DNA from: JAKSPM01 sp964450645
GTDB lineage: Bacteria; Bacillota; Clostridia; Oscillospirales; Oscillospiraceae
DNA length: 64,000 nucleotides
Assembly: GCA_964450645.1 (NCBI GenBank)
Contig: CAYVEB010000004.1
Span: 6,719 to 70,718 of the forward strand
Reading direction: 5' to 3'
Numbering within the stretch: the stretch's first letter is position 1; each line of letters opens with the position of its first letter. The notes under the pieces were generated by a model, which made no database searches, was not told the DNA's origin, and saw nothing but the letters and a program-made list of their open reading frames with translations. The translations under genes and the position numbers were made by a program. This document shows, in pieces, positions 50,185-59,171 of the stretch.

Positions 50185-50475
50185 CTTTTAGCGGCTGGCC
50201 GCTAAAAGGGGCCGCGCGGAAACACAGCCATTTTCCAATAAAAATGTTTTATGTCTTATTTTGCAATGCAAACGCATAGCAAAATGGCCATGTGCCGTTT
50301 CCGACGGCACGGTCTGAAATTTAATCGTGTGGGGCGTCTCACCCCACACGCGCGTAAAACTTCATGCGCTACAGCGCATTTGCATCTGTTGTGGTGCGGC
50401 GCCAGCGCATAAAGTTTTATTTGGAGAGTCCTATCAACCTGTGTACCCGATGCCGTGCGAAGATCCACGGCATCG
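50185..50475. ncRNA. Array of six strong hairpins, candidate structured RNA
   Basis: No credible gene lies in 50077-50899, but stems follow one another: CTTTTAGCGGC/GCCGCTAAAAG (50185-50208); GCCATTTT/AAAATGGC (50228-50288); GTGCCGT/ACGGCAC (50292-50310); CGTGTGGGG/CCCCACACG (50326-50350); GTAAAACTTcATGCGCT with AGCGCATAAAGTTTTAT (50354-50420, an alternative AGCGCAT at 50373 competes); CGATGCCGTG/CACGGCATCG (50448-50475). Loops are short. The strand of transcription is not known and no known RNA class was recognised. Confidence 0.5.
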
Positions 50476-50501
50476 ATTTGTCTTTTGGCGGGCGCGGGGG
50501 C

Positions 50502-50627
50502 GCAACTTTTCGGGGCGGTGCGGCAACTTTTCGGGGCGGTGCGGCAACTTTTCGGGGCGGTGCGGCAACTTTCCGGAGCGGTGCGGCAGCTTTCCGGAGT
50601 GGTGCGGCAGCTTTCCGGAGCGGTGCG
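50502..50627. repeat. 21-bp tandem repeat, six units
   Basis: Six contiguous 21-bp units (GCAACTTTTCGGGGCGGTGCG and variants) at 50502, 50523, 50544, 50565, 50586 and 50607. The first three are identical; the last three share CCGGAG/CAGC changes. Because the unit is a multiple of three, frames on both strands stay open across it, but no ORF has a convincing start. Confidence 0.92.
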
Positions 50628-50751
50628 ACGGATGTTTATGGATTTTTTGCGAATTGTTCACAGTTTTGTCATACCCGCCCGCTAGGATAAGTGTGTAGGA
50701 TTTTATTGTGTGTAAAGTTATCTTGTCTCCTTTCTCTCCTTTCTCTTCTTT

Positions 50752-50788
50752 GACAAAAGCCGGGGCCTGGACGGCCCCGGCTTTTGTC
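50752..50788. terminator. Strong bidirectional terminator before mutL end
   Basis: A perfect 16-bp stem, GACAAAAGCCGGGGCC with GGCCCCGGCTTTTGTC and a 5-base loop, with TTTTG on both strands. It can end the leftward mutL transcript and any rightward transcript from the hairpin region. A pyrimidine-rich stretch (50723-50751) precedes it. 50789-50899 holds nothing recognisable. Confidence 0.85.
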
Positions 50789-50899
50789 GTAGTATCGTTA
50801 TTGTAAAGAAAACTGCCGGCTCTCGCCGGCGGTTGCGCGTTGATAGCCATATGCGGATGGTCGCGCGAGGTCTGCGACGCGGCTGAGCCTCCGCGCGGG

Positions 50900-52825
50900 T
50901 CAACGCTTGAACTGCCGCTCTAACTGCCTCCTGGATAGCGTGATGCAGATGGGCCGCCCGTGAGGACAGTATTTCAGATCCTCGCGGGTGAGCACCTGGC
51001 GAATCAGTTCTTCGCGCTCGGCCGGTTCCGTGTGCCAGCCGCCTTTGATCGCCGCCTTGCAGGCAATGGTGTGGAGCAATTCGTCCCGCAGGCTCCCGGC
51101 GTCCAGCTTCTTCCCGGTGAGCAGCTTGCCCGCCAGTTCCGACAAGCTGGCCTCCGCGTCCGACAAATCCACATCGCTGGGAATCTGCCGTAAAAGCACC
51201 GTGCCGCCCCCGAAGTCCTCGACGCCGTAGCCGAGATTTTCCAGCAGTTCGCGGTTTTGCAGCACCACCGCCGCCTCTTCCCGTTCCAGACCGCAGACAA
51301 TGGGCGACATCAGCAGCTGCCCCATAATGGGATTGGTCTGCGCCTTGAGCTTTTCAAATAAAATCCGCTCGTGGGCGGCGTGCTTGTCAATAAACAGCAC
51401 CGTGTCCGCCTGCTCCACGATCAAATAGGTGTCCAGCACCTCGCCCACCACGCGGAACGGGATGTCCTTGACCGGCAGCGACTGCTGCTCCATCTCCTGC
51501 CGGATTTCTTGCAGCGCCGCCGGCGTCGAAATTCCAGGCTTCTCCGATTTTTTTTGCGTCTGGACAGGCGCGGCCGGCCGCCGCGCCGCGTCCGCCGGTT
51601 TCTCCGGTTTTTGCGCCGCGGGGAAGCGCAGGGATTCCGTGCCGGGCTTTGTTCCGCGCCCTTGCGTCTGCTCGGAAAACACCTGCCGCGCGACCGCGGC
51701 AGGAATCTCCACGGGCGTCTGGGCTTGCACCGCATCCAGCATGGCACGGTTGGACTGCGCCGACATCGTGCGAAATCCGGCCTGTTTTGGTTCCACGGCG
51801 GAGCGCGGCGGCTGCAATGTCATCTCCACCCGGCCGGAGGCGCGGTTCAGCGCGGACAGTACGCCGTAGTGGATGCAGTCGAACACCTCCCGCTCGGAGA
51901 GAAACTTTACCTCCGTCTTGGCCGGGTGGACGTTCACATCCACCGTCTCGATGGGCATCCGGATGTGCAGGACGCAGGCCGGAAATCTGCCGACCATCCG
52001 CTGGTTTTGGTACGCCTCCTCCAGCGCCGAAGAGAGCGTGCGGTTGCGCACGTAGCGGCCATTGACGAAAAAGTGCTGATACCCGCGGGTGCCGCGGGTC
52101 GCGGTGGGCTTTGAGACATAGCCGCGGATCGTGGTCTTCCCCCAATGGCTGTTGACCTCCAGCATATCCAACGCATCCTTGCGGCCAAACACGGAATAAA
52201 TCGTGCTGAGCAATTCTCCGTCGCCAGAGGTGCGCAGCTCCTGCTTCCCGTCGCGCAAAAAGCGGAAGGCGATCTCCGGCCTGGACAGCGCCTGATTCTG
52301 CACGGCGGCGAACACCGCCGAACCCTCCACCGAGTCGCGCTTCATAAACTTCATCCGGGCGGGGGTGTTGTAAAACAGGTCGCGGACGATGATGGTCGTC
52401 CCCTCCGGGCAACCGGCCTCGCTGTTCTCCGTGACCACGCCGCCGTCCAAATGCAGCGCCGTCCCCGCCACCGCCCCGGGCACCTTCGTCAGCAGATCCA
52501 CATGGGACACCGCCGCCGTCGCCGCCAGCGCCTCGCCCCGGAACCCCAGCGTTCCGATGGCCGCCAGATCGTCCGGCGTGTGTAGTTTGCTGGTGGCATG
52601 GCGCAAAAACGCCGTCGGCGCGTCCTCCCTGGAAATTCCGCAGCCGTCGTCTGTGACCCGCAAAAAGGTTAGGCCGCCGTTCTGGATCTCCACGGTGATC
52701 TGTTTGGCTTCGGCGTCGATGGCGTTCTCCATCAATTCCTTGACCACCGACGCCGGCCGCTCCACCACCTCCCCGGCGGCAATCAAATCCGCCATATGGG
52801 GCGGGAGCTGTATGATTTTTGGCAT
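50900..52825 (-). CDS. mutL: DNA mismatch repair protein MutL
   Basis: MutL, 641 residues. The N-terminal GHKL ATPase shows 'IAAGEVVERPASVVKELMENAIDA', 'DDGCGI', 'HATSKL' and 'TLGFRGEAL'. After a long proline/lysine-rich linker, the C-terminal endonuclease-dimerisation domain includes 'DKHAAHERILFE' and the final 'CPHGRPICITLSRRQLERQF'. The D-K-H-A-A-H-E-R motif (QxxDxHAxxERxxYE type) suggests nicking activity, usual in bacteria without MutH. GGAGG precedes the ATG. Last gene of the miaB-mutS-CPBP-mutL operon. Confidence 0.97.
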   Translation of the reverse strand: MPKIIQLPPHMADLIAAGEVVERPASVVKELMENAIDAEAKQITVEIQNGGLTFLRVTDDGCGISREDAPTAFLRHATSKLHTPDDLAAIGTLGFRGEALAATAAVSHVDLLTKVPGAVAGTALHLDGGVVTENSEAGCPEGTTIIVRDLFYNTPARMKFMKRDSVEGSAVFAAVQNQALSRPEIAFRFLRDGKQELRTSGDGELLSTIYSVFGRKDALDMLEVNSHWGKTTIRGYVSKPTATRGTRGYQHFFVNGRYVRNRTLSSALEEAYQNQRMVGRFPACVLHIRMPIETVDVNVHPAKTEVKFLSEREVFDCIHYGVLSALNRASGRVEMTLQPPRSAVEPKQAGFRTMSAQSNRAMLDAVQAQTPVEIPAAVARQVFSEQTQGRGTKPGTESLRFPAAQKPEKPADAARRPAAPVQTQKKSEKPGISTPAALQEIRQEMEQQSLPVKDIPFRVVGEVLDTYLIVEQADTVLFIDKHAAHERILFEKLKAQTNPIMGQLLMSPIVCGLEREEAAVVLQNRELLENLGYGVEDFGGGTVLLRQIPSDVDLSDAEASLSELAGKLLTGKKLDAGSLRDELLHTIACKAAIKGGWHTEPAEREELIRQVLTREDLKYCPHGRPICITLSRRQLERQFKR

Positions 52826-52840
52826 AAGGATTCCTCCGCG

Positions 52841-53548
52841 TTACAAGTAATAGGTGGTGTAGCACACCACCAAATTCACAATTCCATGCACGAAAATGGC
52901 GCACCAGATGGTTCCGCTCTTTTCATACGCCCAGCCCAGCGCCAGGCCCGCCGGCAGATAGGAAACAATCACCATCAGCGTGTTCGCGAAACTATACTGG
53001 CCAAAAAACTGCCACACGTGCAGTAGCGCGAACGCCAGCATGGACACGACATACGCCCACACGCGGCTTTTCTCCCGCACCAGAGTGAACAGCAGCCCCC
53101 GGCACAAGCACTCCTCCACCAGTGGGGCCAGCAGGCACGTACACAGGAGCATCGGGATGAAATGCGCGCGCACCATCCCCATGACGACCTCATTATTCCC
53201 ATTATAGGACTCGACCCGTAAAAGGGCGAACAGCCAGCTGAGCGCATAATTCATGGCGAAATAAAACACGACTGCCAGAATCACCGTCTGCACGAACAGC
53301 CAAAAGTGCTGCCCGATATATTGCAGCGAGCGGAACAAAAACCGGTGGAAAATCGCCGCGGCGGCTACGAAGTTCACCACAAAAACAATCACGTTGAGCT
53401 GATAGTTATTCAAATCCGCGCCCAGCGCCGCAAACGCGGTCTGGATGAGCAGCGCGGTCAGAGCCACCTGGAACGGCAGAAAGATCCAGCCGCCGATGAT
53501 CTCGCCCCGGCTCAGGCTGACGCGCGCGGTTCTGTCATACTTTGCCAT
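52841..53548 (-). CDS. CPBP family intramembrane metalloprotease
   Basis: A 235-residue polytopic membrane protein with the three CPBP/ABI motifs: 'PLVEECLCRGLLF' (EExxxR), 'FALLHVWQ' (His) and 'IFVHGIVN' (His). Relatives are CAAX-type proteases or bacteriocin self-immunity proteins; the substrate is unknown. AGGAG stands before the ATG. It lies between mutS and mutL, 9 and 15 bases from them, an unrelated function within a mismatch repair operon. Confidence 0.9.
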   Translation of the reverse strand: MAKYDRTARVSLSRGEIIGGWIFLPFQVALTALLIQTAFAALGADLNNYQLNVIVFVVNFVAAAAIFHRFLFRSLQYIGQHFWLFVQTVILAVVFYFAMNYALSWLFALLRVESYNGNNEVVMGMVRAHFIPMLLCTCLLAPLVEECLCRGLLFTLVREKSRVWAYVVSMLAFALLHVWQFFGQYSFANTLMVIVSYLPAGLALGWAYEKSGTIWCAIFVHGIVNLVVCYTTYYL

Positions 53549-53557
53549 ACGTTTCTC

Positions 53558-56164
53558 CTATTCCTTGGGGAGCAGTTGTTTGAGTTGATAGAGGATGTTC
53601 AGCGCCTCGATGGGCGTAAGCGCTTCGGGGCTGATCCGGGAAAGGCGCTGGCAGATCTCGCCCGCCTGCAGGTCCAGCATGGATACCTGCGCGTCTGCCG
53701 GGGCGCTCTGGGCCGCTTTCGCGCCAGACGGCGCGTCCTGGCCGCTCTCCAGCTCCTTTAAAATCTCGTGGCCCCGGCGAATCACACTCTCGGGCAGTCC
53801 CGCCATTTTGGCCACGTCCACGCCAAAGGAGTTGTCCGCGGCGCCGGGAATGATCCGCCGCAGGAAGGTGATCTCCCCGCCGCGTTTTTTCACGGCTACA
53901 TTATAATTCTTCACGCCTTCCGCGCCATCCATGGCGTCGGCCAGTTCGTGGTAGTGGGTGGCAAACAGGGTCTTCGCCCCGAGCCTGCGCCGGTCGGACA
54001 CATGCTCGAGAATCGCCCGGGCAATGGCCATGCCGTCGTAGGTGGAGGTGCCGCGCCCGATTTCGTCCAAAATCAGCAGACTCCGGGAGGTCGCGTGCTT
54101 TAAAATCGCCGCCATCTCGGCCATCTCCACCATAAATGTGGACTGGCCGGAGGACAGATCGTCCGACGCGCCAATGCGCGTAAAAATCTTGTCCACCACG
54201 CCGATGCGCGCCGATTTCGCCGGAACAAAGCTGCCCATCTGCGCCAGCAGCACGATCAGCGCCACCTGGCGCATATAGGTGGATTTGCCCGCCATGTTGG
54301 GGCCGGTGATGATCACCGCCCGCTCCGCCCGCGGGGACATGTGCGTGCTGTTGGGGACAAACATGTCGTTTTTGAGCATTTGCTCCACCACCGGGTGGCG
54401 GCCTTCCTCGATGTCAATGCAGCCGGATTCGTCCACCACAGGGCGGCAATAGCGGTTGTCCGCCGCGACCGACGCGAAACACGCGAGTACGTCGATCCGC
54501 GCGATCCGCTGGGAGGCCTCCTGCACCCGCGCCGCCTGCTTGGCAAGCCGCTCGCACAGCTGCGCGTACAGGTCGTTTTCCAGGCGCAGGCTGCGCTCCT
54601 TGGCGTTGAGAATGGCGTCTTCCAGCTCCTTGAGCTCGTCTGTGATATAGCGCTCGCCGGTGGTGAGCGTCTGCTTGCGGATGTAGTCCTTTGGCGCCAG
54701 ATGGGCCTGGCCCTTGGAGATCTCCAGATAGTAGCCGAAGACGCGGTTGTAGCCGATGCGCAGATTTTTGATGCCGGTGCGCTCGCGCTCACGCGCTTCG
54801 ATTTCCAGGAGCAAATCCTTCGAGCCATTCATGATCTTGCGCAGACGGTCCAGCTCCTCGTTGTAGCCGTCGCGGATCACGCCGCCGTCGCGTAGAGTGG
54901 GCGGCGGATCGTCACAGATGGCCGATTCAATGAGCTGCTGCAGATCCGTCAGCGGGTCAAGCTCCAGCGCCAGGCTCTGCAGGCAGGACTTGGTAAACGG
55001 CTCTAAGGCCGCCTTCAGCCCCGGCAGCTGCGCCGCCCCCTGCGCCAGGCTCAAAAGATCCCCCGCCTTGGCGGATCCTGTGACGACGCGGGCCATAATG
55101 CGCTCAAAATCCGGCAAATTCCGCAGCTGGCAGATCGTCTCCTCCCGCGCGATGGTCTTGCCAAGCATCTCGTCCACCGCGTCCAGGCGGCGGTCGATCA
55201 GTGCCGGATCGACCAGCGGCTTTTCCATCCAGCCGCGCAGCATCCGGCTGCCCATGGCCGTCTTGGTCTTGTCAAGCACCCACAGCAGGCTCCCGCGCTT
55301 TTCCTTGGCGCGGATGGTCTGCGTCAGCTCCAGGTTGTTCCGGGCGGTCAGATCCATCTCCAAATAGGCGTTGGAAAAATAATATGTAAAACGGCTTACA
55401 TGGGGAATGGCGGCCATTTGCCGCTCCCGCAGCCGCGCCAGCAGCGCGCCGGAGGCCAAAATTACGTCAGACTGGTTCGCAATGCGCAGCTCATCCAAGG
55501 GCTTTTGAAACTGCTCCTCCAAGAGCGCCTCGCACGCGCCTAGCTGAAACAGCGCCAGATCCGCGTCGTCCAGGGAGCAGTCCAGCTGATCGGTCAGCAG
55601 CCGCCGCAGCTCCGAATTTTCCCGCAGATCTCCGCCCAGGAGCGCCTCCCGGGGCGAAAACCGGCCAAGCTCGTTGCGCAAAGCGTCCAGATCCTGGCAG
55701 GCGGTGGCGTCAAACTCGCCGGTAGAGATATCACAGAAGGCGACGGCAAAGCTGCTCTCCCGTCCATAGGCGCAGGCAAAATAGTTATTCCGCGCGCCCT
55801 CTAACATGGAACTTTCCACCACGGTGCCGGGCGTCACCACGCGCACGATCTGCCGCTCCACCAGGCCCTTGGCCTGGGCTGGATCCTCGGTCTGTTCGCA
55901 AATGGCCACCTTGTAGCCCCGCGCCACCAATCGCGCAATATACGCCTCCGCCGAGTGGTACGGCACGCCGCACATGGGAATCTTGTCCTCTTTGTCCTTG
56001 TTCCTGTCCCGGGTGGTCAGCGTTAAGTCCAGCTCCCGGGAAGCGGTGCGTGCGTCGTCGGCAAACATTTCGTAAAAATCACCCAGGCGGAAGAACAAGA
56101 TGCAGTCCCGGTTCTTTTCTTTGATCTTGAGATATTGCTTCATCATGGGGGTGATTTCAGCCAT
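53558..56164 (-). CDS. mutS: DNA mismatch repair protein MutS
   Basis: MutS, 868 residues, mismatch recognition ATPase. The N-terminal domain carries 'LFFRLGDFYEMFADDA' with the F-x-E mismatch-reading motif; the ATPase shows Walker A 'ITGPNMAGKSTYMRQ', 'SGQSTFMVEM' and Walker B 'SLLILDEIGRGTSTYDG'. The ATG at 56164 is preferred to the GTG at 56173 because AAGGAG is at proper distance. It follows miaB by 5 bases. Confidence 0.98.
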   Translation of the reverse strand: MAEITPMMKQYLKIKEKNRDCILFFRLGDFYEMFADDARTASRELDLTLTTRDRNKDKEDKIPMCGVPYHSAEAYIARLVARGYKVAICEQTEDPAQAKGLVERQIVRVVTPGTVVESSMLEGARNNYFACAYGRESSFAVAFCDISTGEFDATACQDLDALRNELGRFSPREALLGGDLRENSELRRLLTDQLDCSLDDADLALFQLGACEALLEEQFQKPLDELRIANQSDVILASGALLARLRERQMAAIPHVSRFTYYFSNAYLEMDLTARNNLELTQTIRAKEKRGSLLWVLDKTKTAMGSRMLRGWMEKPLVDPALIDRRLDAVDEMLGKTIAREETICQLRNLPDFERIMARVVTGSAKAGDLLSLAQGAAQLPGLKAALEPFTKSCLQSLALELDPLTDLQQLIESAICDDPPPTLRDGGVIRDGYNEELDRLRKIMNGSKDLLLEIEARERERTGIKNLRIGYNRVFGYYLEISKGQAHLAPKDYIRKQTLTTGERYITDELKELEDAILNAKERSLRLENDLYAQLCERLAKQAARVQEASQRIARIDVLACFASVAADNRYCRPVVDESGCIDIEEGRHPVVEQMLKNDMFVPNSTHMSPRAERAVIITGPNMAGKSTYMRQVALIVLLAQMGSFVPAKSARIGVVDKIFTRIGASDDLSSGQSTFMVEMAEMAAILKHATSRSLLILDEIGRGTSTYDGMAIARAILEHVSDRRRLGAKTLFATHYHELADAMDGAEGVKNYNVAVKKRGGEITFLRRIIPGAADNSFGVDVAKMAGLPESVIRRGHEILKELESGQDAPSGAKAAQSAPADAQVSMLDLQAGEICQRLSRISPEALTPIEALNILYQLKQLLPKE

Positions 56165-56169
56165 CGCGT

Positions 56170-57582
56170 TCACTCCTTTTCATCCAGCCGCCCGGTCAGC
56201 GACCAGGTGGTGCAGCCGGTAATCTCCACCTGGCGGAACTGGCCCACCAGCGACGCGTCCCCCGGCAGGCGTACGAGCCTTCCGCCGCCGGTGCGGGCGG
56301 TCAGCAGATCCCCCTCCACGCCGTCGATGAGCACGCGGACGCTTTGGCCCACATAGGCCCGGTGCTTTTCCAGAGAAATCTGGTTTTGCAGGGCGCACAG
56401 CCGGTCAAACCGACGGTTTTTTTCGCTTTTCGGCGTGGGATCGTCCATTTTCGCCGCCGGCGTGCCGGGGCGGGGCGAGAAGATGAAGGTAAACAGCGCG
56501 TCGAAGCGCACGCGCGAAATGAGCCGGAGGGTATCTTCAAATTCCTCGTCCGTCTCGCCGGGGAAGCCGACAATCACATCGGAGGTAAAAACCAGGTCCG
56601 GCATCTTCTCCCGGCCATAGTCGATCAAAGACAGATAGTGTGCCGAGTCGTAGCGGCGGTTCATGGCCTGCAAGACCCGGTCGTTACCGGACTGGAAGGG
56701 CAGATGGAACTGGCGGGCAATCTTGGGATAGCGGGCCATGGTGTCAAAGAGCTTGTGGCTGGCGTCCTTGGGATGGCTGGTCATGAAGCGGAGCAAAAAG
56801 TCGCCTTCGAGCTGGGCCAGCCGCTCCAACAGGTCCGCGAAGTCGACGCCGCAGTCCAAATCTTTGCCGTAGGAGTTGACGTTCTGCCCCAGCAGGGTGA
56901 TGTCTTTATATCCCTGGCCGATCAGGCCGCGCACCTCGGCCAAAATCTCCTCTGGCCGGCGGGAGCGCTCCCGCCCGCGCACATAGGGGACGATGCAGTA
57001 GCTGCAAAAATTATTGCACCCGTACATGATCGACACCCACGCTTTGAGCCGGTTGGTGCGCACAACGGGGATGCCCTCGGCGATGTTGCCGGCGAAGCCG
57101 TCGACGGCGAAGACCCGCCGGTGCTCATGCAGAACCGCCCACAGCAGCTCTGGGAAGCGCCACAGGTTGTGCGGGTTAAAGCAGCCGTCCACTTGGGGAT
57201 AGCTGCGGCGGATGCGGTCGGTCACCACGCTCTGGCCGGCCATGCAGCCACACAGAAAAATTTTCTGCCCGGGATGGCGGCGCTTGGTGTGGCTCAAGGC
57301 GCCCAGATTGCCGAACACGCGCTGCTCGGCGTGCTCGCGGATGGCGCAGGTATTCATCACCACCACGTCCGCGCCCTCGGCCCCGGTTCCCATACCGTAG
57401 CCGCAGGCCGCCAGCATCCCAAGGATGCGCTCGGAATCCGCCTCGTTTTGCTGGCAGCCGTAGGTGTCCACCCAGGCGACGGGCGTGCGGCCCTGACTGT
57501 GCCAATATTCGCGAATATTCTGACATATTTCCTCTTGCCTGCGCAGCTCGTCCGGCGCGATGACAGTGGTGTTCCGCTCCAA
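56170..57582 (-). CDS. miaB: tRNA-2-methylthio-N6-dimethylallyladenosine synthase
   Basis: MiaB, 470 residues, radical SAM enzyme adding methylthio to i6A37 of tRNA. N-terminal cysteines 'DTYGCQQNEADSE' and 'NTCAIREHAEQ', cluster motif 'CNNFCSYCIVPYVRGRERSR', and a C-terminal TRAM domain. The start is TTG at 57582 with GGAGGG upstream; the open frame continues another 145 codons but through the promoter. It is divergent from miaA, whose product supplies the substrate of MiaB. It heads miaB-mutS-CPBP-mutL. Confidence 0.95.
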   Translation of the reverse strand: MERNTTVIAPDELRRQEEICQNIREYWHSQGRTPVAWVDTYGCQQNEADSERILGMLAACGYGMGTGAEGADVVVMNTCAIREHAEQRVFGNLGALSHTKRRHPGQKIFLCGCMAGQSVVTDRIRRSYPQVDGCFNPHNLWRFPELLWAVLHEHRRVFAVDGFAGNIAEGIPVVRTNRLKAWVSIMYGCNNFCSYCIVPYVRGRERSRRPEEILAEVRGLIGQGYKDITLLGQNVNSYGKDLDCGVDFADLLERLAQLEGDFLLRFMTSHPKDASHKLFDTMARYPKIARQFHLPFQSGNDRVLQAMNRRYDSAHYLSLIDYGREKMPDLVFTSDVIVGFPGETDEEFEDTLRLISRVRFDALFTFIFSPRPGTPAAKMDDPTPKSEKNRRFDRLCALQNQISLEKHRAYVGQSVRVLIDGVEGDLLTARTGGGRLVRLPGDASLVGQFRQVEITGCTTWSLTGRLDEKE

Positions 57583-57618
57583 GTGGTTCCCTCCAAAAAT
57601 CGATTCTAGAATATCTGC

Positions 57619-57647
57619 ATTGTACCACTTTTCCTCCATTTTTTCAA
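57619..57647 (-). promoter_or_regulatory. Promoter of miaB-mutS-mutL operon
   Basis: On the minus strand TTGAAA (57647-57642), 17 bases, TACAAT (57624-57619) with a TG-G extension, about 37 bases before the TTG start. Confidence 0.8.
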
Positions 57648-57695
57648 GGAAAACATTCCAGCGCCCGCCGCGTTTGCCGCTTCGTTTTTTGCTCC

Positions 57696-57724
57696 TTGCA
57701 GTTTTTGGGAAAATATGATATGAT
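57696..57724 (+). promoter_or_regulatory. Promoter of miaA
   Basis: TTGCAG (57696-57701), 17 bases, TATGAT (57719-57724) with a TG-A extension. The leader to miaA is about 180 bases (57732-57910); it contains GGCGCAGGCGCC-like pieces but no recognised element. Confidence 0.75.
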
Positions 57725-57910
57725 AAAAGCGTTGCGGAGACAATCGAGGCCACCCGGACGGGCGCAGGCGCCAAATGTCTCGTAAACGCGGCGCTTCCGG
57801 CGCTTTTAGGCCGCCGGAAATCCAAATTTGATTTTTTTGCACCGAACGGGCGCAAATGACTCTTTTGACCATCCGACGCCCCGCCCCCACGGCGGCATGA
57901 AAGGAGCGCT

Positions 57911-58861
57911 ATGGATCGTATCATCTGTATCGTCGGGCCAACTGCGTCGGGCAAGACACGCCTGTCCATCGCCCTGGCGAAGGCTCTGAACGGTGAAATT
58001 GTGGGCTGCGATTCCATGCAGCTCTACCGCGGGATGAATATCGGAACCGCCAAGGTCACCGCCGAGGAACTAAACGGCGTGCGGCACCATTTGAGCGATG
58101 TCGCCGATCCCGGAGAGAGCTTCTCCGTGGGCAAATACGTGGCCATGGCTGACGCGTGCATCCAAGACATCTTGTCGCGGGGGAAAACCGTAATCGTCGA
58201 GGGCGGCACTGGGCTGTACATCGACTCGCTGATGGCGGGGCGCTCCTTCGCCCCCTATCCGCGCACCGGCCACCGCGAGGCGCTGGAAAAGCTGGCCGAG
58301 GAATACGGCATCGAAGCCGTTTTGGAACTGCTGCAAACCTATGACGCCGAATCCGCCCGCCGCCTGCACCCTTCGGATCAAAAGCGTATCATTCGCGCGG
58401 CGGAGGTCTATCTGGAAACGGGCAAGACCATCACCCAGCACAATTTGCAGACGCGGGCGCAGCCGCCCAAGTATGATCCGGTCTGGATCGGCTTAGACTA
58501 TACCGACCGCAAGGATCTTTACGCGCGCATCAACCGCCGGGTCGAGGCGATGCTGCAAGCCGGGCTGATAGACGAGGTGAAGGCGCTGCTGGCGCGGAAC
58601 CTCCCGGATACGGCCACGGCAATGCAGGCGCTGGGGTACAAGGAACTGGCCATGGCGCTGCGCGGAGCGTGCACCATGGACGAGGCGGTGGCGCTGATTC
58701 AAAAGCGCACCCGCAATTTTGCCAAGCGTCAGCTCACCTGGTTCCGCAGGAATCCCAACATCACGTGGATCCACCAGACCCCTGGGGAGGATTTTTCAAA
58801 AGTTTTCTCGCAGGCCCGACAGGTTATACCTTTTTTTGACACGGTAGCCACAGTAAAATAG
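57911..58861 (+). CDS. miaA: tRNA dimethylallyltransferase
   Basis: MiaA, 316 residues, transfers dimethylallyl to A37 of tRNAs reading UNN codons. P-loop 'IVGPTASGKTRLSIALA', 'GCDSMQLYRGMNIGTAK', 'VEGGTGLYIDSLM' and 'RNFAKRQLTWFRRN' are family marks. AAGGAG precedes the ATG. It is followed by hfq after 47 bases, the classical miaA-hfq order. Confidence 0.97.
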   Translation: MDRIICIVGPTASGKTRLSIALAKALNGEIVGCDSMQLYRGMNIGTAKVTAEELNGVRHHLSDVADPGESFSVGKYVAMADACIQDILSRGKTVIVEGGTGLYIDSLMAGRSFAPYPRTGHREALEKLAEEYGIEAVLELLQTYDAESARRLHPSDQKRIIRAAEVYLETGKTITQHNLQTRAQPPKYDPVWIGLDYTDRKDLYARINRRVEAMLQAGLIDEVKALLARNLPDTATAMQALGYKELAMALRGACTMDEAVALIQKRTRNFAKRQLTWFRRNPNITWIHQTPGEDFSKVFSQARQVIPFFDTVATVK

Positions 58862-58908
58862 AAGTATCCAGAAGGACATACCGTCCGAAATATATAAGGA
58901 GGATACTT

Positions 58909-59136
58909 ATGGCTACCATTGAAAATCTGCAGGATCATTTTTTGAACGAAGTCCGCAAGGAACATACCCTTTTGACGGTCTTTTTGATGAACGGGTTTCA
59001 GCTCAAGGCGGTGGTGACCGGGTTTGACAACTTTGTGGTCATGGTCGTTTCCGAGGGCAAGCAACAAATGATTTATAAACACGCGATCTCCACCATCGTG
59101 CCGGCGCAGGCCGTGAAGATCGCGCCGCAGGGCTAA
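58909..59136 (+). CDS. hfq: RNA chaperone Hfq
   Basis: Hfq, 75 residues. Sm1 motif 'FLNEVRKEHTLLTVFLMNGFQLKAVVTGFD' region and Sm2 'YKHAISTIVP' are clear. It lacks a long C-terminal tail, as usual in Firmicutes. AAGGAGG precedes the ATG. Possible own promoter TTGACA at 58836 with a weak TAGAAG 17 bases on. Confidence 0.96.
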   Translation: MATIENLQDHFLNEVRKEHTLLTVFLMNGFQLKAVVTGFDNFVVMVVSEGKQQMIYKHAISTIVPAQAVKIAPQG

Positions 59137-59171
59137 GGGCAATGCTCCCGCCGCCCTGCCGGGAGGTCCCC

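Noticed and set aside
50502..50627. Tandem repeats as a CRISPR array
   Set aside because: Units are contiguous with no spacers, and no cas genes are present.
50434..50850. 138-codon minus-strand frame across the 21-bp repeats with H-R-P-E-K-L-P heptads
   Set aside because: It begins beyond and reads straight through the strong terminator at 50752-50788, has no ribosome site, and its openness is explained by a repeat unit divisible by three.
57583..58017. N-terminal extension of MiaB (145 codons)
   Set aside because: It would cover the promoter and the divergent miaA start; MiaB homologues start near the TTG at 57582.
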